Part shown: positions 32,267-40,364 of the stretch, in pieces
How positions within the stretch are numbered: position 1 is the first letter of the stretch
How the letters are laid out: every line of letters starts with the position of its first letter
Assembly: GCF_000514775.1 (NCBI RefSeq)
Contig: NZ_AZWO01000038.1
Span: forward strand, 1-45,675
Direction of reading: 5' to 3'
Length of the DNA stretch: 45,675 nucleotides
Source of the DNA: Salinispora pacifica CNR114
GTDB lineage: Bacteria; Actinomycetota; Actinomycetes; Mycobacteriales; Micromonosporaceae
The notes under the pieces: generated by a model
The model's database searches: none
What the model saw: the letters and a program-made list of their open reading frames with translations, nothing else
Told to the model about the DNA's origin: nothing
Made by a program: the position numbers and the translations under genes

Positions 32267-33797
32267 AGAGTGCACCGGTGGTGCGGGCGGATAGCCGCAC
32301 CAGCAGCGCGCACCCCAGCACCGAGCTGGCCGCCTGCGCGAGCAGCCACGGCCAACCGAGCACCTCCGGCGCCGGCAGCAGCACCAGGCCGACCGAGACC
32401 GGCAGGGTCAGTACGGCGAGAACATCGACCCCGTTGATCAGCCAGAGCAGCATTCCGGCCGGAAACGCCCCGAGCGGCGTGTCGATCAGGATGGTGCCGA
32501 GCGAGGCGGCACTCGCCTTCGCCCGCTGGTAGGCACCCGCCGCCACGGCCGGCCCCGCCAGCAGACCGAGCGCCCACCACGGCCCGGTGAGCGCCCCGAG
32601 GCCCTGCAACACGGCCAGGGTGATCGCGAGCCAGCCACCACCGATGGCGGCGGGCACCACGAGTCGCGCGGCGGTCACGCGACGGCCCGTGACCCCGAGC
32701 AGCCGCAGTAGCGCCGGGTTCGCGGCGTCACTGTGCGTGGACTCCCCGGTAAAGCCGGCGGCGCCCAGCGCGCCGATCAGGACCACGCCGATCAGCAGCC
32801 AGACCGGACCCTCGGCGAGGTAGACCGGGACGGCTACCGCGCCAACCGGCCACCAGAGCCGCGGCGCCTTCCGACGCAGAATGATCAGATCCTGGGCGAT
32901 GAGCGGAGAGAGCCAGCGGATCGGCAGCAGGCGCGTCGTCCGGACCCGGGTCCGGCTGCGCCAGAACCGGCGGGCACTCATCTCGGCCAGGTAGGAGGGT
33001 TCAACCGCGTAGGCGACATCGGCGTACGCGCCCGCGTTGATCGACGCCTCGGCGATCGGCGCGGCGGGCCAACCCTCCACCGTCCGCAACGTCAAACCGA
33101 CCAGGAACACCCCCGTGACCAGGGCGGCGACACCGGTGGCGAGCACCACCACCGGTGGTATCGGCAAGGCGGGCAGGCGGTAACCGCCGGTGGCGCTCAA
33201 CGCGGCGGCCACGACGAGGCTACCCGCGCCGACCGCGACGCCCCCGCCGTCCGCGAGGCGGGCCGCGGCGGGCCGGGGCTGGCCGGCGATGGCGAGCAAC
33301 GCCACGAAGACCGCGGCAGCCGCGCCGGTGGTGGCACCCGCCCACAGTGCCAGGGGCTCGGCCGGGCGGGCGACGACGCGCCCGGTCACCGCGATTCCCA
33401 TGGCAGCGCCGACGACGAGCGCGGCGACGGTGGTGAGGGCGAGCGCCGGCGCGAGCAGCGTACGCCGGGGTATCGGCGCAAGCAGCAGCCAGGTGGCGTC
33501 GCCGCGGCTGACCGAGAGCGGGCCGAGTTGGCGCAGCACGACGAAGAAGGCGGCGAGGACCGCCACCGCTGCGACGAACGGGGACACCGCCGGGGCACCG
33601 AGCGGATCCGGTGGCCAGACCACCCGCACCACCGGCTGCCCGACCAGCGCGAGGGCCATCAGCACCGTGAGGGTGACGACGTAGACAGCGCCGAGGTCGA
33701 CGCGGCCCTCGGCGGCGATCCGGCGGCGGCGTACCCAGCGGCGGGCATTAATCGGGGCCGGGGCCGCCGGCCGGGCCGGGGCCGCGACCGGGGTCAC
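32265..33797 (-). CDS. ABC transporter permease (DUF6297-like)
   Basis: A 510-residue polytopic membrane protein. After a basic N-terminal stretch (NARRWVRRRRIAAEGRVDL) come about 10-12 hydrophobic helices, e.g. VYVVTLTVLMALALVG, PFVAAVAVLAAFFVVLRQLGPLS, LALTTVAALVVGAAMGIAV and WLAITLAVLQGLGALTG. The conserved loop SVSRGDATWLLLAPIPRRTLL after helix 2 and the adjoining ATPase gene identify it as an ABC-2-like permease; the set resembles actinobacterial DUF6297 proteins. The start (ATG 33797) overlaps the stop of the ATPase gene by four bases, so the two are coupled. Substrate and direction are not known; such pairs are usually exporters. Confidence 0.83.
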   Translation of the reverse strand: MTPVAAPARPAAPAPINARRWVRRRRIAAEGRVDLGAVYVVTLTVLMALALVGQPVVRVVWPPDPLGAPAVSPFVAAVAVLAAFFVVLRQLGPLSVSRGDATWLLLAPIPRRTLLAPALALTTVAALVVGAAMGIAVTGRVVARPAEPLALWAGATTGAAAAVFVALLAIAGQPRPAAARLADGGGVAVGAGSLVVAAALSATGGYRLPALPIPPVVVLATGVAALVTGVFLVGLTLRTVEGWPAAPIAEASINAGAYADVAYAVEPSYLAEMSARRFWRSRTRVRTTRLLPIRWLSPLIAQDLIILRRKAPRLWWPVGAVAVPVYLAEGPVWLLIGVVLIGALGAAGFTGESTHSDAANPALLRLLGVTGRRVTAARLVVPAAIGGGWLAITLAVLQGLGALTGPWWALGLLAGPAVAAGAYQRAKASAASLGTILIDTPLGAFPAGMLLWLINGVDVLAVLTLPVSVGLVLLPAPEVLGWPWLLAQAASSVLGCALLVRLSARTTGAL

Positions 33798-34429
33798 TCC
33801 GCCTCCGGCTGGATGAGTACGACCTCGCCGGCGCCGACGCCGACCCGGAACCCGTCGTCGTGGCTGGCCATGACGAGCGTGCCGCCGGCCGCCACGTACG
33901 AGCGCAGGTGGGCGGCGACCGCACCCTTGATCCGGGTGTCGAGGCGTTGCTCGGGCTCGTCCAGGACGAGGAGTCGGCTGGGCCGCACGAGGGTCGCGGC
34001 GAGCAGGAAGCGCTGCCGCTGCCCGGAGGAGAGGGTGCTGGGCAGGCTGTCGGAGAGCCCGGCCAGACCGAGGGTGACGCAGAGCTCGGCGATGTGTCCA
34101 TCGTCGGGGTCGCCGCCGTTGACCACCCGGACCAGGTCGAGATGTTCCCGCACGGTCAGGCCCTGGTACCAGCTCGGCGACTCCACTGTGGTGGCCACCT
34201 GTCGCCAGAACTCCGCACCGCGGCCCGGCACCGCCGCGAAGACGGAGATCTCACCGGCGGTTGGCTCCTGCAGGCCGGTGACGCACCGCAGCAAAGTGGA
34301 CTTTCCGGCGCCGTTCTCGCCGACCAGTGCGACGGCGCCGCCCTCGGGGACCTGGAGGTCGATCCGGTCCAGAACCAGCGTCGAGCCGTACCGGACCGTA
34401 ACCTGCCGAACGTCAACCACCATGGTCAT
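33794..34429 (-). CDS. ABC transporter ATP-binding protein
   Basis: A 211-residue ATPase with Walker A GENGAGKST, a signature that reads LSSGQRQRF instead of LSGGQ, Walker B LLVLDEPEQRLD and switch His in VMASHDD. Length and order are those of a minimal ABC-2 type ATPase. After the Walker B Glu the segment has EQRLD where most families have xxGLD. It energises the permease encoded next (ATGA overlap). The start could also be ATG 34423; neither start has a strong ribosome site. The gene is divergent from the cellulase gene across 239 bases. Confidence 0.9.
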   Translation of the reverse strand: MTMVVDVRQVTVRYGSTLVLDRIDLQVPEGGAVALVGENGAGKSTLLRCVTGLQEPTAGEISVFAAVPGRGAEFWRQVATTVESPSWYQGLTVREHLDLVRVVNGGDPDDGHIAELCVTLGLAGLSDSLPSTLSSGQRQRFLLAATLVRPSRLLVLDEPEQRLDTRIKGAVAAHLRSYVAAGGTLVMASHDDGFRVGVGAGEVVLIQPEAE

Positions 34430-34627
34430 CGGCGCGATCTCACCGTCATGCCTCCACCCCCGTCGCGCGAGTTCGCGCGCTTCGCCCGGACATCATGGCA
34501 GAAGTCCGGTGACCGGAACAGATCAGCGGTGATGACGGCCAGATCCGCGCGACGCCTGCCTGAAACAGGCTTTCATCACCTCTTCTCGATCCCGAAGCGA
34601 CATGGTTACATCGGTACATGCCATTGC

Positions 34628-34641
34628 TTGGAGCGCTCCCA
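34628..34641. promoter_or_regulatory. CebR/CelR-like operator upstream of the cellulase gene
   Basis: TTGGAGCGCTCCCA matches the cellobiose-repressor operator TGGGAGCGCTCCCA of actinomycetes at 13 of 14 positions and is palindromic over GGAGCGCTCC. It lies 28-41 bases upstream of the cellulase ATG, so the cellulase is probably repressed by a CebR-type LacI protein and induced by cello-oligosaccharides. The repressor gene is not in the window. Confidence 0.8.
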
Positions 34642-34668
34642 GGGCACCCCGAGACAAGGAGGTACGAC

Positions 34669-35916
34669 ATGAGACGCCTGTTCCAGGCCCTGACCGTGCT
34701 CGCGGTCGCGGCCACCGCCGCGCTGGTCGCCGCAACGCCGGCGCAAGCAGCGACGATCTGCGAGCAGTACGGCACCACCACCATCCAGGACAAGTACATC
34801 GTCCAGAACAACCGCTGGGGCAGCGCCGCCGAGCAGTGCATCGAAACCACCAACAATGGCTTCCGGATCACCTCACAGCAGGGATCCACCTCCACCTCCG
34901 GGCCGCCGCTCTCCTACCCGTCGGTGGTGCTCGGCTGCCACTACCAGAACTGCTCACCCGGGACCAACCTGCCGGCGCAGCTCAGCCAGGTCAGCAGCGT
35001 CCCGTCCGCGATCAACTACGGATACGCGGGCGGCGCCTACAACGCCACCTACGACATCTGGATGGATCCGACTCCGAAGACCGACGGAGTGAGCCAGATG
35101 GAGATCATGATCTGGTTCCACCGACAGGGTTCGATCCAGCCGATCGGCGGTCCGGTCGGCAACACCTCGGTGGGGGGACGTAACTGGGAGGTCTGGCGAG
35201 GTAACAACGGCGGCAACGACGTCGTCTCCTACCTCGCACCGGCGACCATCAACAGCTGGTCGTTCAACGTCAAGGACTTCATCGACGACGTTGTCGCGCG
35301 GACCCAGGTCACCAACGACTGGTACCTGACCAGCCTGCAGGCGGGCTTCGAACCGTGGAACGGCGGGGTCGGGCTGGCCGTCAACAACTTCTCCGCCGAT
35401 GTGAACATCGGAACGAGTCCCCCACCCCCACCGCCGCCGGGTGACGGCGGCACCATCGTCGGCCAGGCCAGCGGACGATGCCTGGACCTCCTGGACCTCG
35501 GCACCGCCGACAGCACCCCGATCCAGCTCTGGGACTGCACCGCAAACTGGAACCAGCTCTGGAGCCGTTCCGGCAACACCTTCGTCAACCCACAGACCGG
35601 CAAATGCCTGGACGTCTCCGGCGGGTCCACCGCCAACGGCGCCCGGGTGCAGCTCTACGCCTGCAACGGCACCGGAGCCCAGAGTTGGCAGGTCAACGGC
35701 GACGGCACCATCACCAACCCGCAGTCCGGCAAGTGCCTTGACGCGGTGGAGCAGGGCACCGGCAACGGCACCCGACTCCAAATCTGGGACTGTTTCGGCG
35801 GCGGCGGCACCCAGCCCAACCAGGTCTGGATAGTCGGCGGCGGCAGCACGCCCCACCTCCGGGCGACGACCAGACCCCGTTGGCGATCAACGGCCAGTTG
35901 TACGTCTGCGGGGTGA
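34669..35916 (+). CDS. secreted GH12 endoglucanase with CBM13, N-terminal part of a frameshifted GH12-CBM13-GH5 enzyme
   Basis: As read, 415 residues. The ATG is set by AAGGAGGT seven bases upstream. Residues 1-28 are a signal peptide ending AQAA. The GH12 domain (about 29-250) has the nucleophile Glu145 in QMEIMIWF and acid/base Glu228 in GFEPWNGGVGL. A Pro linker (PPPPPPPGDGG) leads to a ricin-type beta-trefoil/CBM13 (about 262-392) with repeated GxCLDxxxxxxxxGxxxQLWxC units. After GGGSTP the frame loses sense (HLRATTRPRWRS...) and stops; one extra C in the CCCC run at 35851-35854 would continue as a Pro linker into the GH5 domain of the next entry. A CebR-like operator precedes the gene. 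Confidence 0.9.
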   Translation: MRRLFQALTVLAVAATAALVAATPAQAATICEQYGTTTIQDKYIVQNNRWGSAAEQCIETTNNGFRITSQQGSTSTSGPPLSYPSVVLGCHYQNCSPGTNLPAQLSQVSSVPSAINYGYAGGAYNATYDIWMDPTPKTDGVSQMEIMIWFHRQGSIQPIGGPVGNTSVGGRNWEVWRGNNGGNDVVSYLAPATINSWSFNVKDFIDDVVARTQVTNDWYLTSLQAGFEPWNGGVGLAVNNFSADVNIGTSPPPPPPPGDGGTIVGQASGRCLDLLDLGTADSTPIQLWDCTANWNQLWSRSGNTFVNPQTGKCLDVSGGSTANGARVQLYACNGTGAQSWQVNGDGTITNPQSGKCLDAVEQGTGNGTRLQIWDCFGGGGTQPNQVWIVGGGSTPHLRATTRPRWRSTASCTSAG

Positions 35917-36809
35917 ACCTGTGCAACCAGTACCACCAGCCGATCCAGCTGCGCGGCATGAGCACCCACGGCCTGCAGTGGTTCAACAACTGCTACAACG
36001 ACGCCTCGCTCAACGTACTGGCCGACGAGTGGCGGGCCGACCTGTTCCGGATCGCGATGTACGTGCAGGAGGGGGGCTACGAGACCAACCCGCCGTGGTT
36101 CACCAACCGGGTCAACGAGCTCGTGGACGAGGCCGAGGAACGCGGCCTCTACGCGATGATCGACTTCCACACGCTGACACCGGGCGACCCGATGTACAAC
36201 CTCGATCGGGCGAAGACCTTCTTCGCCGCCGTCGCTTCTCGCAACGCCGACAAGAAGAACGTCATCTACGAGATCGCCAACGAGCCCAACGGGGTCGGCT
36301 GGGGCACCATCAAAAGCTATGCCGAGCAGGTTATCCCGGTGATCCGGGCCAACGATCCGGATGCCGTGATCATCGTTGGCACCCGTGGCTGGTCCTCGCT
36401 CGGCGTCTCCGAGGGAGCCAACGCCGACGAGGTCATCAACAATCCGGTCAACGCCAGCAACATCATGTACGCGTTCCACTTCTACGCCGCGTCGCACCAG
36501 GACCTCTACCGGGCCGAGGTGCAGCGCGCGGCGGCGGCACTCCCGCTGTTCGTCACCGAGTTCGGCACCGTCGACTACACCGGTGACGGTGGGGTCGACG
36601 TGGGCAGCACCAACGCCTGGATCAACCTGCTCGACCAGCTGAAGATCGGCTACGCGAACTGGACCTACTCCGACGCCAACGAGGGCAGCGGAGCGTTCAA
36701 CCCCGGAACCTGCAACAGCGGCGACTTCTCCGGGACATCGAACCTGACCGCCTCCGGCAATCTCCTCCGCAGCCGGATCAGCACCCCCGACAACTTCCCG
36801 ACGAGCTGA
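35853..36809 (+). CDS. GH5 cellulase domain, C-terminal part of the frameshifted enzyme
   Basis: About 318 residues in a different frame from the GH12 part. It begins with a Pro linker (PPPGDDQTP) and the GH5 start LAINGQLYVCGVNLCNQYHQPIQLRGMSTHGLQW. The acid/base Glu lies in EIANEPNG (codon at 36282) and the nucleophile Glu in LFVTEFGTVD (codon at 36558); HTLTPGDP and AFHFYAASH are further GH5 active-site strands. There is no ribosome site or signal peptide of its own; the first possible start is a TTG at 35880. It is therefore the second catalytic domain of one secreted multidomain endoglucanase, separated by a one-base deletion or a sequencing error. The domain is complete to its stop. Confidence 0.87.
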   Translation, partial: PPPGDDQTPLAINGQLYVCGVNLCNQYHQPIQLRGMSTHGLQWFNNCYNDASLNVLADEWRADLFRIAMYVQEGGYETNPPWFTNRVNELVDEAEERGLYAMIDFHTLTPGDPMYNLDRAKTFFAAVASRNADKKNVIYEIANEPNGVGWGTIKSYAEQVIPVIRANDPDAVIIVGTRGWSSLGVSEGANADEVINNPVNASNIMYAFHFYAASHQDLYRAEVQRAAAALPLFVTEFGTVDYTGDGGVDVGSTNAWINLLDQLKIGYANWTYSDANEGSGAFNPGTCNSGDFSGTSNLTASGNLLRSRISTPDNFPTS

Positions 36810-36832
36810 CCTCGGCCGGGCTCCGGTTGACT

Positions 36833-36882
36833 CGTGGCCGGCGGCGGGAGCTCTCCCCCAGCCTCACCCGCCGCCGGCCACG
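36833..36882. terminator. bidirectional terminator between cellulase and hydrolase genes
   Basis: A perfect 16-base stem (left arm 36833-36848, right arm 36867-36882, starting CGTGGCCGG) with an 18-base loop sits between two convergent genes, 24 bases after the cellulase stop. There is no T-run; strong GC hairpins alone often terminate in actinomycetes. Confidence 0.8.
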
Positions 36883-36895
36883 TCGGCGCCACTGG

Positions 36896-37804
36896 CTACC
36901 CGTGATGGGCCCGGATCGGGGGGCGGGGCGCGGCCAGCGTGGGCGTCAGCGCGGCAGCGACTTCTTCGGCGAACTCCTCGTGGACGAAGAGCTTGCCGCG
37001 CCGCACTTCGTGCAGGCGAACGTCACCCCGGAACCCGGACATCATCGTGCGGGTCCAGGCCACCGGGAAGTAGGGGTCGTCGGCGCCCCAAACCAGCTGG
37101 ACGGGAACGGTGATGCGGGAGTGCAGGCCAGCCAGAGCTTCGAAAGCCGAGAAGTCGAAGTTCCGGGGGAACTGGCCGAATGCCCAACGCAGATCGGCGC
37201 TTTCCTTGAGGGGCCGCAGGAAGAACTCCGCGAAATCTCCGTCCAGCAGTTTTCGGTCCTGGAAGGCGTCGCCGAGAACGAACCGGTTTCGCCGCAGTAG
37301 CCGATTGTTCAACGCGAACGTGAGCAGACGCTCGAATCCGGGTAGGTGGCGGGTGGCGAACAGCAGCGAGAGGCGCCAGTGGGCCCCCTGCGGCTGCTCG
37401 GTGTCGATCAGACCCCAGGAGCGGACGCGAGGATCCCCGGCCAGGGCACATCGCGCGATGAGCCCACCGCTGTCATGGCCCACCACCGCCACATCCTTCA
37501 GGGCAAGGTTGTCCAGGACGTGCCGTACCGCCGCCGCGTGCGTGGCGACATCAATGCGAACGGCCCGGTCGAAGCGGCTGTCGCCGGCCCCAACGAGATC
37601 AATAACGTGGCATCGAAAGCGCGGAACGAAAAAGGGCAGCAGGCTACGGAACGTTGCCCCGCTGACCGGCCAGCCATGCACGAAGAGCACGTCTGGCCCT
37701 TCGCCAATACTGCGGACCGCAACCTGACCTTGACCCACATCGACAAGGCGGTCCGGCCGGGCACGGAAGAGATCGGCGGCCTGCGCGACGGTAAAATCAG
37801 GCAT
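36896..37804 (-). CDS. alpha/beta hydrolase with Asp nucleophile (epoxide hydrolase/haloalkane dehalogenase-like)
   Basis: A 302-residue cytoplasmic protein, ATG 37804 chosen because AAAGGAG lies eight bases upstream; the frame runs 38 codons further up. Motifs in order: oxyanion segment FVHGWPVSG, DLVGAGDS, nucleophile elbow VVGHDSGG with Asp in place of Ser, a helical cap, acid WGADDPYFP and late His in FVHEE. The Asp nucleophile puts it with epoxide hydrolases, haloalkane dehalogenases and haloacetate dehalogenases; the exact substrate is not predictable. A TACCT-N3-AGGTA palindrome 124 bases upstream also occurs at the start of the MmyB-type regulator gene encoded upstream on the same strand, so the hydrolase is probably its target. 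Confidence 0.87.
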   Translation of the reverse strand: MPDFTVAQAADLFRARPDRLVDVGQGQVAVRSIGEGPDVLFVHGWPVSGATFRSLLPFFVPRFRCHVIDLVGAGDSRFDRAVRIDVATHAAAVRHVLDNLALKDVAVVGHDSGGLIARCALAGDPRVRSWGLIDTEQPQGAHWRLSLLFATRHLPGFERLLTFALNNRLLRRNRFVLGDAFQDRKLLDGDFAEFFLRPLKESADLRWAFGQFPRNFDFSAFEALAGLHSRITVPVQLVWGADDPYFPVAWTRTMMSGFRGDVRLHEVRRGKLFVHEEFAEEVAAALTPTLAAPRPPIRAHHG

Positions 37805-37927
37805 CGATTCACTCCTTTCGACATCACGTGGCACGTGGAGCCACCGGAGGAGGGCACGCCCCGCCACTACCACCGGCAGCACGCTCTTCATGACTCGACA
37901 GTGACAGCCCAATAACACCGTGTCGAT

Positions 37928-37940
37928 TACCTATCAGGTA
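37928..37940. promoter_or_regulatory. MmyB-regulator operator, hydrolase copy
   Basis: TACCT-ATC-AGGTA is a 5-base inverted repeat with a 3-base spacer. The same arms and spacing occur at 39016-39028, immediately upstream of the MmyB-type regulator, and the flanks also agree (ATTACCT...AGGTAG). The two sites are therefore likely bound by that regulator. Confidence 0.75.
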
Positions 37941-37958
37941 GCGAACCCCGCCCCGCCG

Positions 37959-38006
37959 CACACCATTGCCGCGCCACACCATTGCCAAGCCACACCATTG
38001 CCGCGC
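37959..38006. repeat. 16-base unit repeated three times
   Basis: CACACCATTGCCGCGC (37959-37974), CACACCATTGCCAAGC (37975-37990) and CACACCATTGCCGCGC (37991-38006) are direct tandem copies with two differences in the middle one. A fourth start CACACTGTC follows. The array lies about 150-200 bases upstream of the hydrolase start. Confidence 0.9.
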
Positions 38007-38184
38007 CACACTGTCGAGCTGCCCACCCATCAGACCGTTTCCGGGGCGACCCCAAAGATGCCCGACACGGGAAGGCGGCGGCCAGAACCACGAGCCATCA
38101 CCTCACCCACGGAGCCGACGCAGCCGGACAGCTGAGGGCTGCCTGGGCGAAGGCTCTGGCCAGCGCGGACCGCAGGGCCAGCCC

Positions 38185-39015
38185 TCAGCCGGAAGCCGAG
38201 CGCCGGCTTCTCAGCTCTCGCGCGGTCTCCTCGTCGGCGGGATAGAACGACTCGATCGACAACTCGGAGAGGGTTACGTCCAAGGGCGTACCGAAGGTTG
38301 CCACCGTGGTGAAGAGGTTGAGCACCCGGCCGTCTCGGCGCAGTCGCACCGGCACCACGATGTCGTTGGTCATCGGGCCGACGGCATGGGCTGCACCGCC
38401 GGGGTAGCCCCGCAGCTCCTCCTCAAGGTCAGCCAGATCGGGGTCACCACTGAACTCCACCTGCCGGCCCAGCCGATGCAACAGGTGCCACCGCCACTCA
38501 CCCAGGTTCACGATGTGTGGGGCCAACCCTGCCGGGTGCAGACTCGCCCGGAGGACATTCGCCGGCGGCATGAGCAGCTCGGGTGCCACCAGATCGGTGA
38601 GCACCGACAGGCTCTCGTTGGCCGCCACCAGGTTCCAACCCCGGTCAACGACGACGGCGGGGTACGGTTCGTGCCCGTCGAGCACCTGTCGAATAGCAGC
38701 GCGGATGACGGTCATGGGCGGAGCGTCCAGCGCGTTCTCTGGATAGACCGGCGCGAACCCAGCGGCCAACAGCAGCCGGTTCCGCTCCCGCAACGCCAGG
38801 TCCAGCCGATCCGCCAGCTGCAACACCATCTCCCGGCTCGGCGACGAGCGACCAGTCTCCAGGAAGCTGAGGTGTCGGGTGGAGATGTCGGCCCGGATAG
38901 AGAGCTCCAGCTGGCTGAGTCGGCGCCGACGGCGCCAGTCCCGCAGCATCACCCCAACGGCGGGTCTCGTGACGGTCATCCCAGCATCGTCCGTCGCCGA
39001 CGTCTCGCTGTCCAT
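38185..39015 (-). CDS. MmyB-type XRE regulator
   Basis: About 276 residues. The N-terminal XRE helix-turn-helix reads VGVMLRDWRRRRRLSQLELSIRADISTRHLSFLETGRSSPSREMVLQLADRL, followed by LLLAAGFAPVYPE and the MmyB-like ligand-binding domain (VVDRGWNLVAANESLSVL, PANVLRASLHPAGLAPHIVNLGEWRWHLLHRL, VPVRLRRDGRVLNLFTTVATFGTPLDVTLSELSIESFYPADE). Family members are tied to secondary metabolism and to adjacent redox enzymes, and bind fatty-acid-like ligands in known structures. ATG 39015 directly abuts the palindrome TACCTGCGAGGTA, suggesting a very short leader and autorepression; ATG 38979 is an alternative. The P450 gene ends 42 bases upstream on the same strand. Confidence 0.9.
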   Translation of the reverse strand: MDSETSATDDAGMTVTRPAVGVMLRDWRRRRRLSQLELSIRADISTRHLSFLETGRSSPSREMVLQLADRLDLALRERNRLLLAAGFAPVYPENALDAPPMTVIRAAIRQVLDGHEPYPAVVVDRGWNLVAANESLSVLTDLVAPELLMPPANVLRASLHPAGLAPHIVNLGEWRWHLLHRLGRQVEFSGDPDLADLEEELRGYPGGAAHAVGPMTNDIVVPVRLRRDGRVLNLFTTVATFGTPLDVTLSELSIESFYPADEETARELRSRRSASG

Positions 39016-39028
39016 TACCTGCGAGGTA
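39016..39028. promoter_or_regulatory. MmyB-regulator operator, autoregulatory copy
   Basis: TACCT-GCG-AGGTA touches the start codon of the regulator gene (ATG 39015) and lies between it and the P450 stop. It matches the site upstream of the hydrolase in arms, spacing and flanking ATTA/G. Binding here would block transcription or translation start of the regulator. Confidence 0.75.
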
Positions 39029-39057
39029 GGGCCGGCGCCGGGCCAGCCCACGGCCGG

Positions 39058-40206
39058 CTACCAGGCAACCAGGAGTTCGGCGGGGCCGTGCGTGCGGAAC
39101 GTCGGGCGCCACCGGACCGGCGCCCCGGGTACGGCGAGTGCCAGGCCTGGCAGCCGCCGGGCCAGCACGGTGATCGCCTCCTCGGCCTCGACCCGGGCCA
39201 GGGCCGCACCGAGGCAGTAGTGGGGGCCGTTGCCGAAGGCGAGCCGCGCGGGGTTTCCATCCGCCCCCCGGGTGGCGGCGGCGATGCTCAGCAGCACCGT
39301 GTCGCCGGCCGGAATCGTGGCGCCCCCGATGGTCATCTCCTCGGTGGGGAAGCGACGGATCGCGGCGGGTGCAGGCGGTTCGAGGCGCAGCGTCTCCTCG
39401 ATCGCCTCGGAAACCCGCACCCCACGGAGGCTGCCATGGTCAAGTAGGCGCAGCACGGTCGAGGCGATCAGGTTGGCGGTGTTCTCGTACCCGGCGAACA
39501 GGATCAGGAAGGCCAGTGAGGTCAGTTCGTCCCGGGTAAGCCGGTCCCCCTCCTGCTCGGTGGCGACCAAGGCGCTCAGCAGGTCGTCGCCGGGTCGCTG
39601 TTGCTTCGCCTCGATCAGGTTGACGACGTAGCCGTGTAGTTCGACGACCGCCTGCCGGATAGCATCCCGATCCGGCGGGTAGCTGGTGAGCATCGTGTCG
39701 GTCCAGGCCCGCAGATCGGTACGCCCAGCGTCCGGTACGCCCAGCAGGTCGGCGATCACCTGGACGGAGAGCGGCGTGCAATAGCCGGTGACCAGGTCGA
39801 CGGGGCTACCCGTGGCGACCATCGTCTCCGCCAGCTCTTCGGCGGTTCGTTGGATCCGGGGACGCAGTGCGGCGACCCGCTGTGGGCTGAAGGCCGGGCC
39901 GACCAGGCGGCGCAGTCGGGTGTGATCGGGTGCGTCCAGGTTGAGTAGGTTCGCGTCGAGGGCCGGCGGCAGCGCGAATCCGGACCAGCCGCCCCGGCTG
40001 TGCTTTCGGTTGAGGGCCAGGCGGGGGTCGGCCAGCGCCCGGGAGACCAGGTCCGGGCTGGTGACCAGCCAGGCCATAGAGGTATCCGGCAGCAGCACCT
40101 GATGCACGTCGCCGGTCTTTCGAAGCTGGTCGTACTCCGGCCCGATGCGCGCGCCGGAACGGGGAATCGGGGCCAACTCCGCCCGCGTCGGTTGGTCTTG
40201 GGACAT
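39058..40206 (-). CDS. cytochrome P450 with shortened meander region
   Basis: A 382-residue bacterial class I P450. The I-helix motif is LILFAGYENTANL (Glu-Asn where Glu/Asp-Thr is usual), the K-helix ExxR is EETLR (271-274), PAGDTVLLSI follows, and the heme-binding loop is FGNGPHYCLG with Cys331. The NRDPxxFxxPxxFxxxR meander that normally lies between the strand VLLSIAAA and the heme loop is replaced by about ten residues (TRGADGNPAR), and the stretch before the K-helix is also several residues short. The heme loop and ExxR are intact, so the enzyme may still be active. Redox partners are not in the window. An in-frame GTG at 40209 is an alternative start. It could belong to the MmyB-controlled group. 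Confidence 0.9.
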   Translation of the reverse strand: MSQDQPTRAELAPIPRSGARIGPEYDQLRKTGDVHQVLLPDTSMAWLVTSPDLVSRALADPRLALNRKHSRGGWSGFALPPALDANLLNLDAPDHTRLRRLVGPAFSPQRVAALRPRIQRTAEELAETMVATGSPVDLVTGYCTPLSVQVIADLLGVPDAGRTDLRAWTDTMLTSYPPDRDAIRQAVVELHGYVVNLIEAKQQRPGDDLLSALVATEQEGDRLTRDELTSLAFLILFAGYENTANLIASTVLRLLDHGSLRGVRVSEAIEETLRLEPPAPAAIRRFPTEEMTIGGATIPAGDTVLLSIAAATRGADGNPARLAFGNGPHYCLGAALARVEAEEAITVLARRLPGLALAVPGAPVRWRPTFRTHGPAELLVAW

Positions 40207-40364
40207 CACGCCAGGGTAGCGGCGATCCGCCGACAGTCCGAAGTGGCAGAAAGTCGGCCGGCGAGTCGACGTGGTGGTGGGCAGCTCGGCGAGCCGAACT
40301 GGTCAGGATCAGCGCGCCGAGCCCTCCGCCCACCGACCTCAGCGGTCAGGTGTCGATCGGTCGA

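Larger units (their letters stand above)
37805..38184. other. intergenic region upstream of the hydrolase, with operator and repeats
   Basis: These 380 bases lie between the regulator stop and the hydrolase start. They contain the TACCTATCAGGTA palindrome (37928-37940) and a 16-base unit repeated three times (37959-38006). The rest shows no coding character on either strand and no clear terminator. Confidence 0.6.

Noticed and set aside
37959..38006. CRISPR array
   Set aside because: The three 16-base units are contiguous with no spacers, too short for CRISPR repeats, and no cas gene is present.
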